Shown one piece after another: positions 22,275 to 34,605 of a stretch of 64,000 nucleotides of DNA. The stretch's first letter is position 1; every line of letters starts with the position of its first letter. The position numbers were made by a program, and so were the translations under genes. The notes under the pieces are model-generated. The model had not been told where the DNA came from. It was given only the letters and a program-made list of their open reading frames with translations, and searched no databases. The stretch comes from Desmodus rotundus (taxonomy: Eukaryota > Chordata > Mammalia > Chiroptera > Phyllostomidae), in the NCBI RefSeq assembly GCF_022682495.2, contig NC_071390.1, forward strand, positions 155,720,583 through 155,784,582, written 5' to 3'.

Positions 22275-22660
22275 CTTTATTCATTCAAGTAATCAACAAC
22301 CACCCAGTACCTACTATGGGCCCATCAGCGCCTGGGCGCTGGGCTGACACCAGGGATGGAAACAAACGAAGTCTGTGCCCTTATGGAACTAACTTTCTAG
22401 TGGGGGAAAGCCGAAAATAAACAACACACACAATTTTGAAAATTCAATGCTACAGTGTCTTAGAAACTGGCAGGATCTATGGAAAAACTGAAACACAATA
22501 AGAGGCATTCAGAGCATGGAGGATTCCAATTTTAAGTACATTGGTCAGGGTAGTCTCCTGGGCAGGTGACATCAGAGAAGTGACTTAGAGGTGAGGAGTG
22601 AGCTGAGCAGGTTAGGGGACAGGCAGAGAGAACAGACAGGCAGAGGAGACAGTGAGGGCC
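22275..22660 (-). repeat. L2 LINE, antisense
   Basis: tattcattcaagtaatcaac, cagtacctactatgggccc, gcctgggcgctgggctgac, atggaactaactttctagtg and gggggaaagccgaaaataaa match the antisense L2 3' region in order. Weaker similarity continues to about 22660. Confidence 0.8.
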
Positions 22661-23486
22661 TATGTCAGGAACAAACCTGGAAAGCTGGAGGAACAGCAAG
22701 GAGGCCGCTGTGATGTACACAGTCCTGCCTGGAATCTCTCCCTTCCCAGCACCCCTGAGCCTCACTTGTGCTTCAAAGCCCAGCTGGGGTCCTGTCTCCT
22801 CCATGACGCCCTCCAGGGTCCCACCAGTCACACAACACAACCTCTCGGCACAACCTCACTGCCCACACACGGGGTCACACAGCTTAGCAGTTGTTTTCAA
22901 ACGGATCTACCGATCTTGCTTCCCAACTAAATCGGAAGCTTTCTGAATCCCAGGGACCGTGGTTTGTTTGTGTTGTGTCATCCATGGTACATGATAAATA
23001 AATAGGAAATATATGACTGATTTATAGACTAAGTGAGCAATTCTTAAACGTTTATATTTGTACATAAACATGCACACACATACGCCTAGAATCTTTCCCC
23101 TATCTAATACTGACCTCCCCCGCCCACCAAGACTGGGCCTTGATATCAAAAGATTGAGACCAGGATGGACAGGAGGGATGGGGGTGGCTAAGGAGGCTTC
23201 AGGTGAGTATGACTTGTCCGAAAGATGAAGGGCTGTTTGGAGAGGGAGGCAGCCCACCCTGCCACATCCTCCAGCTTTACTGGTAAGAAAGTTGATCAGC
23301 ATTTCCCTCCTTGTGTTCTCAATTGGTTAACAACCTGTAGAAGTAGAAGAGTGATTAATTAGCCCCCTCAGACTTCCAATACAATTGAATTCTCCTGATA
23401 ACAAGACATCTTCGAGAAGTCTCTAAGATATTTAAACATTCAAAGACATGAGCACATCAGTGATAAAGACTAGAAAGACGAATGAA
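22661..23486. other. Unique DNA, no feature seen
   Basis: No repeat was recognised before the L1 insertion site at 23487. Confidence 0.3.
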
Positions 23487-23501
23487 TCTACAACTATTTT
23501 T

Positions 23502-23596
23502 TTATCTTCATTATAGTTTTCCATTACCATTTAGTCCCCTTCTACCCCCCTCCCCGCCCCACCACCAATCACCACACTGTTGTCCACGTCCATGCG
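23502..23596 (-). mobile_element. Very short L1 3' end insertion with perfect TSD
   Basis: A 95-bp antisense L1 tail: ttccattaccatttagtccc and accacactgttgtccacgtc are the reverse of the L1 3' UTR signature. The 15-bp sequence tctacaactattttt is perfectly repeated at 23487-23501 and 23597-23611. The left copy merges with the reversed poly(A). Confidence 0.9.
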
Positions 23597-24009
23597 TCTA
23601 CAACTATTTTTCAAAGAAACAATGGCAAGTTTTAAGGCTCTAATGTGTCGTGTAGTTACATTTTCAAGCAGATTTTTCTAACTAAGAACTACTCCAGGGT
23701 CTTCATTTTAACCAATGAGAAGTAAAACTATTAAACGTACATTCCAATGCGGATGACAATTTTCGGACTGGCACTGCATACCCCGGCGACGAGGCCCTGG
23801 GAAACACACAGGGCGCTTGGGTGGTGTTCCTGACGCAAGTGTGCGATTCGAAGCAGATCGGAAGGACCCAACCAGACCAACCCGAACTGGGGGGCAGCTC
23901 ACAAAACAAGGCGCCCGCCCTCTTCAAAAAACTGCCAACGTCAGGAAATACAAAGAGAGACCAAGGAATGCTGCAGATTAAAAGAGGCTAAAAAAACATG
24001 GCATTCAAA

Positions 24010-24400
24010 AGCAATGTGTGACCCTGGAGTGGAAAAAGCAATTGCTAGAAAGGACACTTTCGGGACAATTGACAACATTTGAATAGGAAATGCAGGTTAG
24101 GTAATAGCCCTGTACCAATGTAAAATTCCTTACACTCGATGAGTTCATGATGTCGCCGCTCTTAATGTCCTTCGGGAATATTCACTGCTGCCATCATGGT
24201 CTCTGCAGTGTACTCTCAAACGCTCAGCAAAAGACAAGTAAAGTGTATCACATATCTTATGCCGTATCACAGACAGGCACAGACAGGCAAATGGGGGACA
24301 TCGGAGGACCTGGGTGAAGATATATGACGATTCACTGTATCGCTCCTAGAACTTTTCAGTAAATATGAAACTTCTCAAATTAAAAGGTAAAAATCAAAAG
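24010..24400 (+). mobile_element. Old L1M-type 3' UTR
   Basis: Contains cgggacaattgacaacattt, gaataggaaatgcaggttag, gtctctgcagtgtactctca, ggtgaagatatatgacgatt and a terminal gaaacttctcaaattaaaag. This resembles older mammalian L1 3' ends. The subfamily is not determined. Confidence 0.5.
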
Positions 24401-24930
24401 AAAAGATACAGCAAGATACGGGAATTCTCAGGCACTCTTCAAACTTTGAGAGAGGACTAAAGATGTCTTGAGCATGCCATTAGAGACAGAAAATAATTTT
24501 GTAACCAATCCCCCACGTCTTAGTGCACTGAGGCTGTAATTTAGGTCAGCTCACAGAAGGATCTAACTGTCTGAGCGACTGCTTTCCGGTCTGCATGTCA
24601 GGGACAGTCCCACCTGAAGTGCTGGGCAGAAAGTGGGGGCTCACGCACGGGGATTATTTCGACTGCTACCTTTTGGGGGTCATTTGTCAGCCCTCCTCAC
24701 TTGCCGTCCCTCCCTGGCCTTGCTTCCTTCTACCTTCCCCACCCCCGTCTCTGTCTGTCACTACATTAAAACGTAACTGTGCCTTCATAATGGCATTCAG
24801 AAAATAAAACAATTGCCCAACACTCAGACTCAGCTACACCAGAGAGTGTGTTTTTAAAACATATCACACTGCCCTCAGGGCTTTGCCATAGAGATGAACA
24901 CGCACATATCCACTTTATGACACAACTTCC
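24401..24930. other. Unique DNA, no feature seen
   Basis: Nothing recognised between the old L1 3' end and the VES SINE. Confidence 0.3.
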
Positions 24931-24942
24931 TGTTATACTTCT

Positions 24943-25158
24943 TTTTAAAGAGTGTATTTATTCATTTCTAGGGAGAGGTGAAGGGAGGGAGAAAAAGAGG
25001 GAGAGAAACATTGATGTGAGATCACTTGGTTGCCTCTTCAATGCCCCCATCTGGGGACCTGGCATGTAACCCAGGCATGTGCCCTGACTGGGAATTGAAC
25101 CAGCGACCTTTCAGTGTGCAGGCCGGTGCTCAACCCACTGACCCACAACAGCCAGGGC
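24943..25158 (-). mobile_element. VES SINE, antisense
   Basis: Reversed tail, reversed pyrimidine block (gggagaggtgaagggaggg), cccaggcatgtgccctgac, gggaattgaaccagcgacc (reversed B box) and a terminal acagccagggc. A short repeat tgttata occurs at both edges (24931 and 25160), consistent with a decayed duplication. Confidence 0.9.
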
Positions 25159-25396
25159 TTGTTATAGTATTTTTTTTAAATTTCATTGAAAAGGGTCCAA
25201 GATAGATATGCCTTATGCCAAACAGTGTTAAGGTGTGGTTACAGTGAATAGTTATGACTATTTTTATATAACTCATTGCTGTCATACATTTCAGGTAATT
25301 TGCATATTCTTTTCTCATTACGCAGCCACAATGCCTTCGATCTCCTCTTCATCGGAACATTCACGAGGCAACGCAACCTTTTTTGGACTCCCAGTA

Positions 25397-25467
25397 TGTG
25401 TCAGGCACTCTGCTCCATAAACTTTATTTTGTCGGCCACTCACTATGCTATTAGCTATATAGTAGTA
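25397..25467 (-). repeat. MIR SINE, antisense, part 1
   Basis: tatgtgtcaggcactctgct and a decayed cactatgctattagctatat block precede the inverted-repeat element at 25468. The matching MIR remainder follows at 25646. Confidence 0.55.
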
Positions 25468-25645
25468 CTGTATTTTGCCATGTATAACATGCACTTTTTT
25501 GCCCAAATTTTTGAGGGAAAAATAAGGATGCACATTACACACATAAATATAATGACTACATACCATGGGTATAATAATGGGTATAACAATCCCACGTATA
25601 ATGCGCACAAAACCGTGGGTGCACATTACACACAGCAAAATACAG
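25468..25645. mobile_element. Unassigned inverted-repeat (MITE-like) element inside MIR
   Basis: The outer ends are inverted: ctgtattttgccatgtataa at the left, and the reverse complement of the right end reads ctgtattttgctgtgtgtaa. The match extends to about 27 bp with a few differences. Inside, tgcacattacacaca occurs twice and the interior is AT-rich with no coding frame. A TA dinucleotide follows ctg at the left and precedes cag at the right, compatible with a TA target if the element starts at ttttgc. It interrupts a MIR copy. I do not recognise the family. Confidence 0.55.
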
Positions 25646-25790
25646 GTGTCTTTATTTTACAGACGAGAAAATTGAGGCTCAAGTAGTTGAGTCGCTTGCC
25701 CAAGGACACACAACTTGTTGACAGCAGAGCCAGAACCAGAGCCCAGATCTACCTGACTCCACAGTCCAGATCTTAACATCACTACTCACC
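25646..25790 (-). repeat. MIR SINE, antisense, part 2
   Basis: attttacagacgagaaaatt, gaggctcaagtagttgag, cttgcccaaggacacacaac and gagccagaaccagagccc continue the antisense MIR broken at 25467. Confidence 0.8.
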
Positions 25791-26879
25791 CATCCCATTG
25801 TCTGCAAAGCACCACCTTGGATTCCATCAGACCAACAACGAGGCCATGTGGAGACTCCAGAATCTTGAGAAAACCCAAGGACACGGCAAACAGGAAAACA
25901 AGGACGTTTTCCACTGTAGGAAGAATGAGAGACTTCTGTTAAACCTTCACTCTTTTCTCATGAATTATTTGAACTTCACACTCACGGGGAGGGGGGGATG
26001 CCAATAGACTTTACTGATGTTTGTTCTCTTCCTGAGATTTTGCGGGACAATTTAAGATAGCCCTTTGAACCTGAATCGAGTTCTTCTGCCACCCACCCAA
26101 AACTTCAAAATGCCTGTTTTCTACAGATTGCACCAAAAGCTTCAGGATTTTAACTCACACGTGAAAAGTACAATCCTGAATATGAATATCTGAAATACAC
26201 ACTGCACAAGTAACGGCAGTAAAAAGCCAATGATATTTTAAAGATTTAGTATTTATCATTGTAACGCAGCTTTTACGTCTGATGCTATACGAAGCTATGC
26301 GCTCACTTCGGAATCAATGCTGCTTTATTGCCTGCCGTCGTATTGATGGAATGTTACGGTGAACAGAACAGAGCGGCCAGGTCTGTTCCCAACATGACCT
26401 ATAAATAATGTAAATAAATAAACTAAGCAAGTCCTCACAAACCAATGCATTATTTACTATTCCTTGTTGCTGAAATATGAGTTTAAATTGTGGTTACGTA
26501 TTAATAGAAAATCGTGGCCATTTCTAGGTCTTCCCGGCAGTCAAATCCTACAGTTTAACTCAGCATAGACCTCGTGTGCCTTCTGACCTCTGTAACTAAA
26601 AGTCACGCTCCTCTCCGGAAACTACAGTGTGGAAGTGACATCTCCATTGTAGGTCAACGACCTATAATTCTCCCAAGAAAGTCTACATCAGCACTGTCGT
26701 GCTAACTAACCCAAGTGGGTGTTCTGCAGTCTTTGACCAGTTGGACTTTGCAAGACAACATCTGTAGGACTCAATCGCACTGATCAAGGCTAGTATAACT
26801 TTCATATATTATACTCCAAATGGGAATCACTCAGACCTTCTCGAAGTTTTTTAGTGTTTTTAATGATTAAATCTTTCAT
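25791..26879. other. Unique DNA, no feature seen
   Basis: No repeat assigned. A few CpG-containing words occur around 26270-26400 but do not form an island. Confidence 0.3.
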
Positions 26880-27130
26880 TTAAAAATATTAGTTGAGTCC
26901 TACCACAGTGGCGAGCTCTGTTCGCATTAGGATATCTCCATGAACTACAAAAATAAGTCTTCTACAAGATCGCAGTTGAGGGGAAGCAGAGTATGAGACA
27001 GCAAACAAGTAAACAAATGAAGAAAACGAGAGAGAGCAAGTAATATGATAGAAAATGAGGGTATCCCTTTAGAAAGGGAGGTTGTTTTAAGGGAGTAACA
27101 TTGAACCAAAGCACCCTATAGACAGACTAG
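26880..27130 (-). repeat. L2 LINE, antisense, decayed
   Basis: gagacagcaaacaagtaaac, aaatgaagaaaacgagagag, atgatagaaaatgagggtat and gaaagggaggttgttttaag follow the antisense L2 region downstream of its tail. The tail itself is only weakly visible near 26890. Confidence 0.55.
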
Positions 27131-28224
27131 CATATTTTAGCAAAGATTCTCTTTTGTTTTCCACCTCCTTCTCCTCTCCTCCCACTCCTTCTTTCTGTCT
27201 GTTTGGTGCCAGCTAAGGGCCTACGAGGAAGAGGCAGTACAAGCCCTGGTGAGGAAACATTCCATGGTAAGCTGGGGTGGAGTCTTCGTGGAGAAAGGAG
27301 CTGAGGGTAATGTTAGACAAGTGCCCATTGGCAGACAGCCATCCTTCACAGAGAGCAGTGACTCAAAATGACGCCTGGGAACATCAGTGCAGTTGTGAGA
27401 GAGGGATCGATGCAGGGGTGGGTACCAGGAGATCACAGCAGAGGTAGAGGTGAGATAACAAGAGTTGCAAACAAACCAAAGGTGAGTACAGCCCTGGACA
27501 GCTTAGGCGGACTCAGGAGGAAGGGGCTGGGACAGGAGTTGAAGAGAAACGACTGAGCTGACGGCAACATGTCCTGACCTAGAGGCCAACCAGATGTCAG
27601 CACCACCTTTACTCAGCCCTATGTGGTCCCAGCCTGGGGTCTCTCCCCAGCAGGAGTGGCCTCACTCACAGCCCCAGGACAATGGAGGTCTTACTTTTAT
27701 CAGGTTGTTCTCATCTCCTGCAGCTTCGCCATTCATGTACGGTGCCCCTGGTAGACTTAATTATCTGAAATAAAAAGGCCAGAAAAGAGCTCTAAAAGTA
27801 TCCCAATCAGTGCCCTGTCTCTAGAGAGAATAACTGAACAAATGACCCAGGACAGAGGTTAAGGCTTCATGAGATGACCAGGCCCTAAGCAAATTTGTGG
27901 ACAGGGTCCCAGTTGCTTTTCTGCCTACAGTCATAGCATGCTTGACTATATGAGGTTAATGGGCCTTATTTTCCTCGTGCCTAGCATTATTTCAAGTTGT
28001 TTGTACCTGTTCTCCCTATTAGGCTGCCCCCTCAATAAAATATCAAGTGGAAAAGGCTATAATGAATGAGTGCATTCTAAGTAATCAAAGACTCAAAGCA
28101 GTTGAACGCTAATCAAGTCTAACCCTTATTAAAGGTTTACCTGCAGAACAGGAGTGGGATGGAGGAGGAAGAATGGTGTCCATCTACCGAGGACATTACC
28201 CAGGCCAGTTAAGAAAGGGCAGGT
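27131..28224. other. Unique DNA, possibly further L2 decay
   Basis: 27200-27600 is purine-rich in a way that could be old antisense L2, but no landmark is firm. No gene is supported. Confidence 0.25.
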
Positions 28225-28620
28225 AAGAATGGCACAAGAAGTTGATTTTATAAAACTTTTTACTGACACATACATAAGCATGCTTACCATCAGGTCAACG
28301 AATTTTCAAAAACTGAACACGCTCTTGTACTCAGCACCTGGGTCGAGACAGTGAGTGTGACCAGCACCGCCAGCTGCTTCCCGGCACTCCTGCCCCCAGG
28401 GGCAGCCACTCACTGGTGCATTTTGCCTGTTTTTGAACTTCATGTAAATGGAACCATAGAGTGTACTCTTTCGTACCTGACTCCTTGTGCTTACCATTAT
28501 TCTTGTGAGATTTTTCATAACGTTGCATGTACTTACAGTGTTTGGTCTCATTGCTATACAATGTAAGAAATCGTCTTATAAATGTCAATATTTGACCGTC
28601 AGGACTGAATTCCAAGTGTG
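28225..28620 (-). mobile_element. Old L1M 3' UTR, antisense
   Basis: tgcctgtttttgaacttcat, gtaaatggaaccatagagtg, tgtgagatttttcataacg and tgcatgtacttacagtg follow a well known antisense L1M motif order. Upstream, gaattttcaaaaactgaaca and ctcttgtactcagcacctgg fit the same element. Confidence 0.65.
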
Positions 28621-29485
28621 CTTCAAGAGGAAAAACATAAACTCATCCCCAGAGTAAAATGAACTCCCTTGGCTGAAATCATTTCTATTTTGCTCATTGA
28701 GCACTGAGCTCGTAAAGCATTCTTAGACTTTCTTACTTAATTTGAAATTTACATCTGAGCTACTCTTAACATCAGGATACAGACAGATGAGTTCAAGTCA
28801 CAACCCTTTCCCCCTTTCCGACTGCCAAAGGAATGAAGCCAAGCTGTTCCCTTGCTCCAATTTTATTTCTTCGCTCACAAGTAACTACGCTTGAAGACAC
28901 ACCAAGAACAGCTGCCAGCAACCTATCCTCTGGGACAGTCATCCAGCTCAGCCAGTCGGCGGGTTGCTGGCGTTTGTTCACAGGCCGCAAACATCAGGAG
29001 CCCTTGTGATCCTTATCGAGGCAATTCTAAGCCCTACAAACACACACACGCAGAGGCCTAGGCTCCTACGCCCTCTAACTCCCCAGCGGGTCCTTTGTCC
29101 ACCCTGCCAGCTTGCCTCTTCTAAATAACTCGTCCCACGTCAGACACCCAGGGAACAGCAGGTTGGATCAAGAGGCTCCCAGTCTGCCCTGGACTGCAAA
29201 CCATCTCCCATTTTTGCTGGGACGGCAGTAAAAGGTGAAACGAGATAGGTGGAAATGGGCCTGAGCCTGACTTTAGGCATCTTGCCACGACTGGCAAGAA
29301 ATGGTCGTGGACAGCCTGTGCAAACCTCTGTCTACTATGGGTCTCTGACACCGCAAAGTTCAACCACGACAAGTTTTCAGGGCTCTATGATATTTCCGGT
29401 CCACTACCATCGCCTGTAAAAATCTCAAGTTTCCTGAACTGGTGGGAGAAAGAAACATTTCCTTTTGGAAGAGGTTTACGCCTTT
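28621..29485. other. Unique DNA, no feature seen
   Basis: No repeat family or coding exon recognised. Confidence 0.3.
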
Positions 29486-29680
29486 TACCCACACTGAGAG
29501 GCAGTGTGGGGCCGTGGGAAGAACAACACATTCTAAGTCAGATGTGGGAGCAGCAGCCTGGCTTTACCGGCTGCGGGACCAGAGTCCTTTAAGTGCTTCG
29601 TGGGCCCTGGGCCTCTTCCCTTTGAGGCTGACCCATCATTTCCAAGCAAAGCACTTTTTCTGTAACATTTATAAAGTGTT
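29486..29680 (+). repeat. MIR SINE, sense, diverged
   Basis: gaggcagtgtggggccgtgg, acacattctaagtcagatg and gcagcctggctttaccgg fit a diverged MIR head and core. The 3' part near 29620-29680 is weak. Confidence 0.5.
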
Positions 29681-29989
29681 ATGATTGTCCAATGTATTTT
29701 TAGGGGGGAACAATGGTCAGTTAGGTCTGAAGGGAAGTACTTGGGAATTGAGGTTCGGGACTTTGAGTACTCTGAGAAATGTACCTTCTGCAGTACACTT
29801 AGAAAAATATTGTTTAGTTAGAGGAGAATTGCCATTCTTAAAAAACTGGTATTCTATTCTTGGATTTTAAAAAGTTAGGCAGAGGCAAGAAATAATGCCA
29901 ATCAGAAAAGGCACCTCATTCGTGTCCACTATCTGATTGGGTCACTTAAACATTTTTAATGACTTCTTTAATTTTGAAAAAAAAATGCT

Positions 29990-31760
29990 CATTGATTCCA
30001 TCTAACAATATTGAATAAAGAAAAAGTTGTGTGTCTCCCGCTTCCTGACCCTCCACTCTCCCCCTCATCTCGGGAAAAAGCAATGTTAACAGCCAGCTAC
30101 ACTTTCAAACCTTTTTTTATGTCCAGATAGCAAAATTGGATCACACTCTTCACATGCTTTTGCAGTTTGCTTTTCTCCTTTAATTACATTACGGACATCT
30201 CTATAAGCCAACACAGAGAGGTAGAATCCATTCTTTAAAGGGCCACATCAAAGTCCAGCATATAGACCTTACTAAATAGTGCTGTTGACAGAAAATGAGG
30301 TTGTTTCCAGTCTTCTTGTTTGTTTGCCAATAAAAGCAATGATGTAATAAATACCAGGATACTTGCCCTTACATACCCAGTCTCCATTTCTGTTGGCCAC
30401 AGTCCCACCCACTTTGCAAGGTCAGAGCTGAAGTACATTATTTATTCTAATAGGTATTGACACATTACTCTCATTAATCCATTTGGACTTTATTTTTTAT
30501 ATGACAAGGTAGGGATTATAAATTTTATTTTTATTCCACTTGCGCAGCCAATTTTGCCAGCATCATATATTAAATAAACCACCCTTTTAGTAGGTTGTGA
30601 TGTCACTTTTGATATATGGTAAGATCTCATAACATCTGGGTCTTTTTCTGCAGTTTCTGCTCTGTTTCACTGACCTATTGATCTGAGGCGACACCACTGT
30701 CTAACAAAGGTGATTAAAGTTCATTTTAATATCTAGCAAGTATGTCTTATTTTCCTTCTTTTGTATATTTTTCTTGACTATTTTAAGTTACACTTATTTT
30801 TCCATTTGAACTTTAAATTGTATTTAAAAAATCTCATTAAGATTTTGAAAGAAATTGCAAATGTGTATTTATTGATTTTGAAAGAACTAAGAATTTTACA
30901 GTTTTTTAATGTTTTCATATAGATGACTGTATATCTCTTCATTTATTCAATAATATTTTTAGGTGTTTACTTAGGGAGGGACAAGTCTTGTAAAATTATT
31001 CCCAGGTATTTTTAATTCTTGTTGCTATTATAAATATTTTTCAAAGTCTATTCCTAGATGACTGACACCAGCCAAATGTTGTAGATTTTGTATATTTATC
31101 AAATATCCAAACACTTTATCAAATCTTATATTATCCAGGATTTTCTTTAGTCTTGTGGGTTTGCTGAGTAGCCAGTCATATCATCTCCAAACACAGCAGT
31201 TTTATTTCTTCTAATATTTACACCTGATTTTTTTTACTTTTCTCACCTTGTCATATTAGCTAGTATCTCCAAGTCAATGTAAATAATTGTGGTCATAGCA
31301 GAGAGCTCTATTTTGTTCCTGATTTTAAACAAAATAACTTCATCATTGAACTGTTTATTGCATTTGCTAAAATAATTTGGTGGTCTTTTCATGTGTAACT
31401 TTCCCTATATTCCTATTTTGCTTATAGTTTTATCAAGAATGGCAACTTCATTTTATAAGATTATGTTATAATATCTCATGACTTAATACCATGATTTTTC
31501 TCTTCTTTTACTTTGTTGATTTGAAGAACTATTATGTACATTTTCTGATATTAAAACACCTTTATCTATAGAAATAAACCCTACTAAGTCATGGTGTGTT
31601 ATTCATTTCACACAGAGCTAGATTTAATAAACTAATGTTTTAGACATTTTGCATCCATATTGATAAATGAAATCAATATATAATTATCAGATTACATTCA
31701 CCTTGTAAAATGAACTAAGAAACTGTCCATTTTTCCCTGTGGCCTAAAATTTATGTAAAC
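29990..31760 (-). mobile_element. Old LINE1-type (L1M/HAL1-like) copy, antisense
   Basis: A long T-rich stretch reads as antisense L1. Landmarks include ggtagaatccattctttaaa and gttgtttccagtcttcttg (3' UTR side). Further right come ttgcatccatattgataaat, gaaatcaatatataattatc and agttttatcaagaatggcaa (antisense ORF2). The orientation puts its 3' end at left. Frames are destroyed, so no protein is encoded. The right border is soft. Confidence 0.6.
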
Positions 31761-32379
31761 AACAGAAATTTCCATTTTACTTGACAATAACTCAGGAAGA
31801 TATTATTAGATATTAATAGAGAGGTTGTTGTTGTTATACAAGTTTTAAATATGACAAGGAGCAGATATTAAGCAAAGGGTGTAAGCTGACTAAAGTCAAG
31901 AAACCATGAAGGGGTGAAGGGGCTTCTGATGCCAGGCCTGGACCTTGGTCACGTACCACCTGACCTCTCCAGGCATGAGCCTGAAATCCAGAACGGAGCA
32001 CATGCGGGCAGAAATCTCACAGCAGGACCAGGGAAAGAAAGCCACTCTGGGAAAAAAAACTCAACAGAGCAGTACAAGCCTCACACAGAAGAGCTGTGAA
32101 CTGCTGGAAGGCACAACCACAAGATTATCTGCTCGGTGTTCGGTCTTCTGACATGGCAATGCCCAGATGGCGCCCAGGGAGCCCCAACAGTGCTTCAAGG
32201 TGGCAGATGCACGAGGGGTGAGGCGCAGGGTTCTACATAACCGGGTAAAGTAACGACAACTCACGTACACACATTCCTTTACAATTTACAAAGAGTAAGT
32301 TTAGAGAGATTAAATCATTTGTCAAAATTATATCTTTAAAGGTAATGAACCACCCCATAACTCCTAAAATTATGCTCCT
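31761..32379. other. Unique DNA, no feature seen
   Basis: No repeat assigned. Small overlapping frames near 31914-32270 lack any coding support. Confidence 0.3.
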
Positions 32380-32580
32380 CGTATGTTTCCTTCACAGCAT
32401 TTATCACACTTACTGCAATTATTTTGTTTATTTGTGCTACTTGTTCTTTGCATAGCCACTCCCCTCTCCCGCTACAACAGAGGGGACATGAGAGCAGAGG
32501 CCATATTGTACTACCGTTTTGTCCACAGTCCTGAACACAGTGAAGAAACATTCAAAACATATTTGTTATGTGAGTGAAAA
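32380..32580 (+). repeat. L2 LINE 3' end
   Basis: tgtttccttcacagcattta, tcacacttactgcaattatt, acagaggggacatgagagca, gtcctgaacacagtgaagaa and atatttgttatgtgagtgaa follow the L2 3' consensus. Confidence 0.7.
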
Positions 32581-34595
32581 AAACAAATACCACCTACCAC
32601 GTATACCTAAAGTGATCCCTGCTTGAATCCTCTATAGAAAAGAGGCCAGTTTTCCCTGCAGACATGGCGGCCCCCCTGCACCTGCGGTTGGGAGTAACAC
32701 TGTCTGGTGTTGCCTTTCTAAACACAAAGTGCGCCGTACATCCAAGTCAGAGCCCTCTGTATCAATCTCACACAATCGCTTCATGTGACAGTGACATTCT
32801 TTCTGAAGGCAAATCAGAGGGAACTCTCAATATCCCAAATTAGATCAAGCACACGAGTTCAGACGAGTCGACCATTAATTACTCACCAGCACGGGCCGAA
32901 GTCTGAAACCACCACATGCCATTTTTCACTGGGCTGACATACGGAAAGGCACCGTTTGTCAGGAGACTTCCCTTGTATTTTGGTCTTCTTCCTCCACTGT
33001 TTTACTGACTTCACCAAAGCAATATTAGATGAGTCGCTAAATAATTAGCTTGTTTGTAGCTAATTATTATAGGTAAATGGTGCAGTAAGTGAAGCACCCT
33101 ACACCCTTCCCTGGCCCTTTTTTTTTTTTTTTTTTTTGAAGCTTTTGCGATGTTCTCCAGGTAAATCCCATGCATAATGTAAGAGTGGCAATGTTGTTTG
33201 CATAATAAGCTATTTTCTACCACAGAAGCAGAAACATTTTATCGCTATAGAGAAAGCTCAAATTATGAATACATTTTCATATAAGTTGATTTATGTGAAA
33301 ATTACAAATAAATGCAGAGCCGAGCTGCAAGTGAATTGTTTGTTCCCAGTTCAAGGAGTGGTGTTATTTGAAATTAAAAAAGAAAACACCCACACCACAT
33401 CCTGCTAAGAGAAATATTTTTGATGTTATTCAGACTGAAGCATATACCATATGATCCAAGGAGAAAAGCATTGCCTGGTCTGGCAGTAGGACCTGAGGTT
33501 GCAAAAGCTAACATAAATTTACCCACTGATTTCTGAAGCCATCTTACCATGCACAATATAAACTATATATACCATCTATAACATAGGAATTTTTACTTGC
33601 ACTTGGGCTGCAAAGATTCTCAGCAAACTCTGTAACTACTTCTTCCGAGAGTCTAAGGCACTTGAAAGCATAAATGGAGGTCCCTGGTCACCTCTTCACA
33701 GGTGGAATCTAAATGTAGGTGGAAGACATAAAAGTGACTTTGTGTAAGATCCAAAGCTTCTCAGGTGCCTGGAGGACTCTCAAAGTGCGACGCACATTTC
33801 TAATCCCAGGCAGAATCATTGGGGGTACAGAACTTCTCCTGCTAGAAGCCTCCCCCATTAGGCCAGTGTGCTGCTTGACTTGCAGGTGGTTGGTCTGTAA
33901 CAGGAATGTGAAGCTGGCTACAAAGGTTCGGCTAGTACCGAAGATGTGGAGAAGGCAGGCTTTTAAAAAAAGGCCTGCCGCCTGCAGACTGCACTGTGAG
34001 TAGCACAGCTTTAAAGCCCTATGCAAAACACGGGCTATTACCACTCCAAGGGCTGTCCCATTACGACGATAATATGGGTCCATCTCGTGTCTGGGCTCTG
34101 CGCAGTGATTTCCCCAAGAACTGTGATTTTCTCTCTTAATGCCACAAAATCATACTCTGACCCCGATAATGATCGTGATAAACATCAGAATAAAGACCCC
34201 CGAGCTCCTTCTAGGCCGTATCTTTAAGCTTAGCACCATATTGTTTGTGGTTGCCTTCGCCTTCCTCCTCTTTAATCTGCTGTCAAGTCAGCGAGCCAGA
34301 TTCACAGCAAAGTCAATTTGAATTCATTTGGTACAATTTCAACAGATACTACTTCAAAGGCCTCTGCTAACTTCAAAAATAATATTCATTACCTGGTCGT
34401 TGGAGGAAACTGCTCTCAGGATATTGTACACTGCCAACCCCTAATTTGGCAATTCTATCAGGAAAAGCAATTAAGTGTGTCTGACATGACTTGTTTTTAT
34501 AAATCCATGATGCTTACTGCTCTTAATTTAATTCTCCTCTTACCACTTATAATTTCATTCTCATCTGACAGTTCATATTTTCTCTCTGAATGATT
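32581..34595. other. Unique DNA; homeodomain-like sites and poly(T)
   Basis: About 2 kb free of clear repeats apart from a (T)20 run at 33118-33137 with no SINE or LINE head attached. An inverted pair ataattagc / gctaattat lies at 33041-33049 and 33059-33067. Sequence around 34320-34560 also looks like unique, possibly conserved DNA. No gene is supported. Confidence 0.35.
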
Positions 34596-34605
34596 CCCCC
34601 CCCCC
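34596..34605. repeat. Poly(C) run
   Basis: Ten consecutive C residues, the longest such run noticed in the window. It is a candidate site of assembly or sequencing length error. Confidence 0.9.

Noticed and set aside
25526..25640. CRISPR-like or satellite array suggested by repeated tgcacattacacaca
   Set aside because: Only two copies exist and they lie within one inverted-repeat element in a mammalian genome.
33118..33137. Poly(T) run as the reversed tail of a retrotransposon
   Set aside because: No SINE or LINE sequence and no flanking duplication adjoin it, so it is kept as a simple T run.
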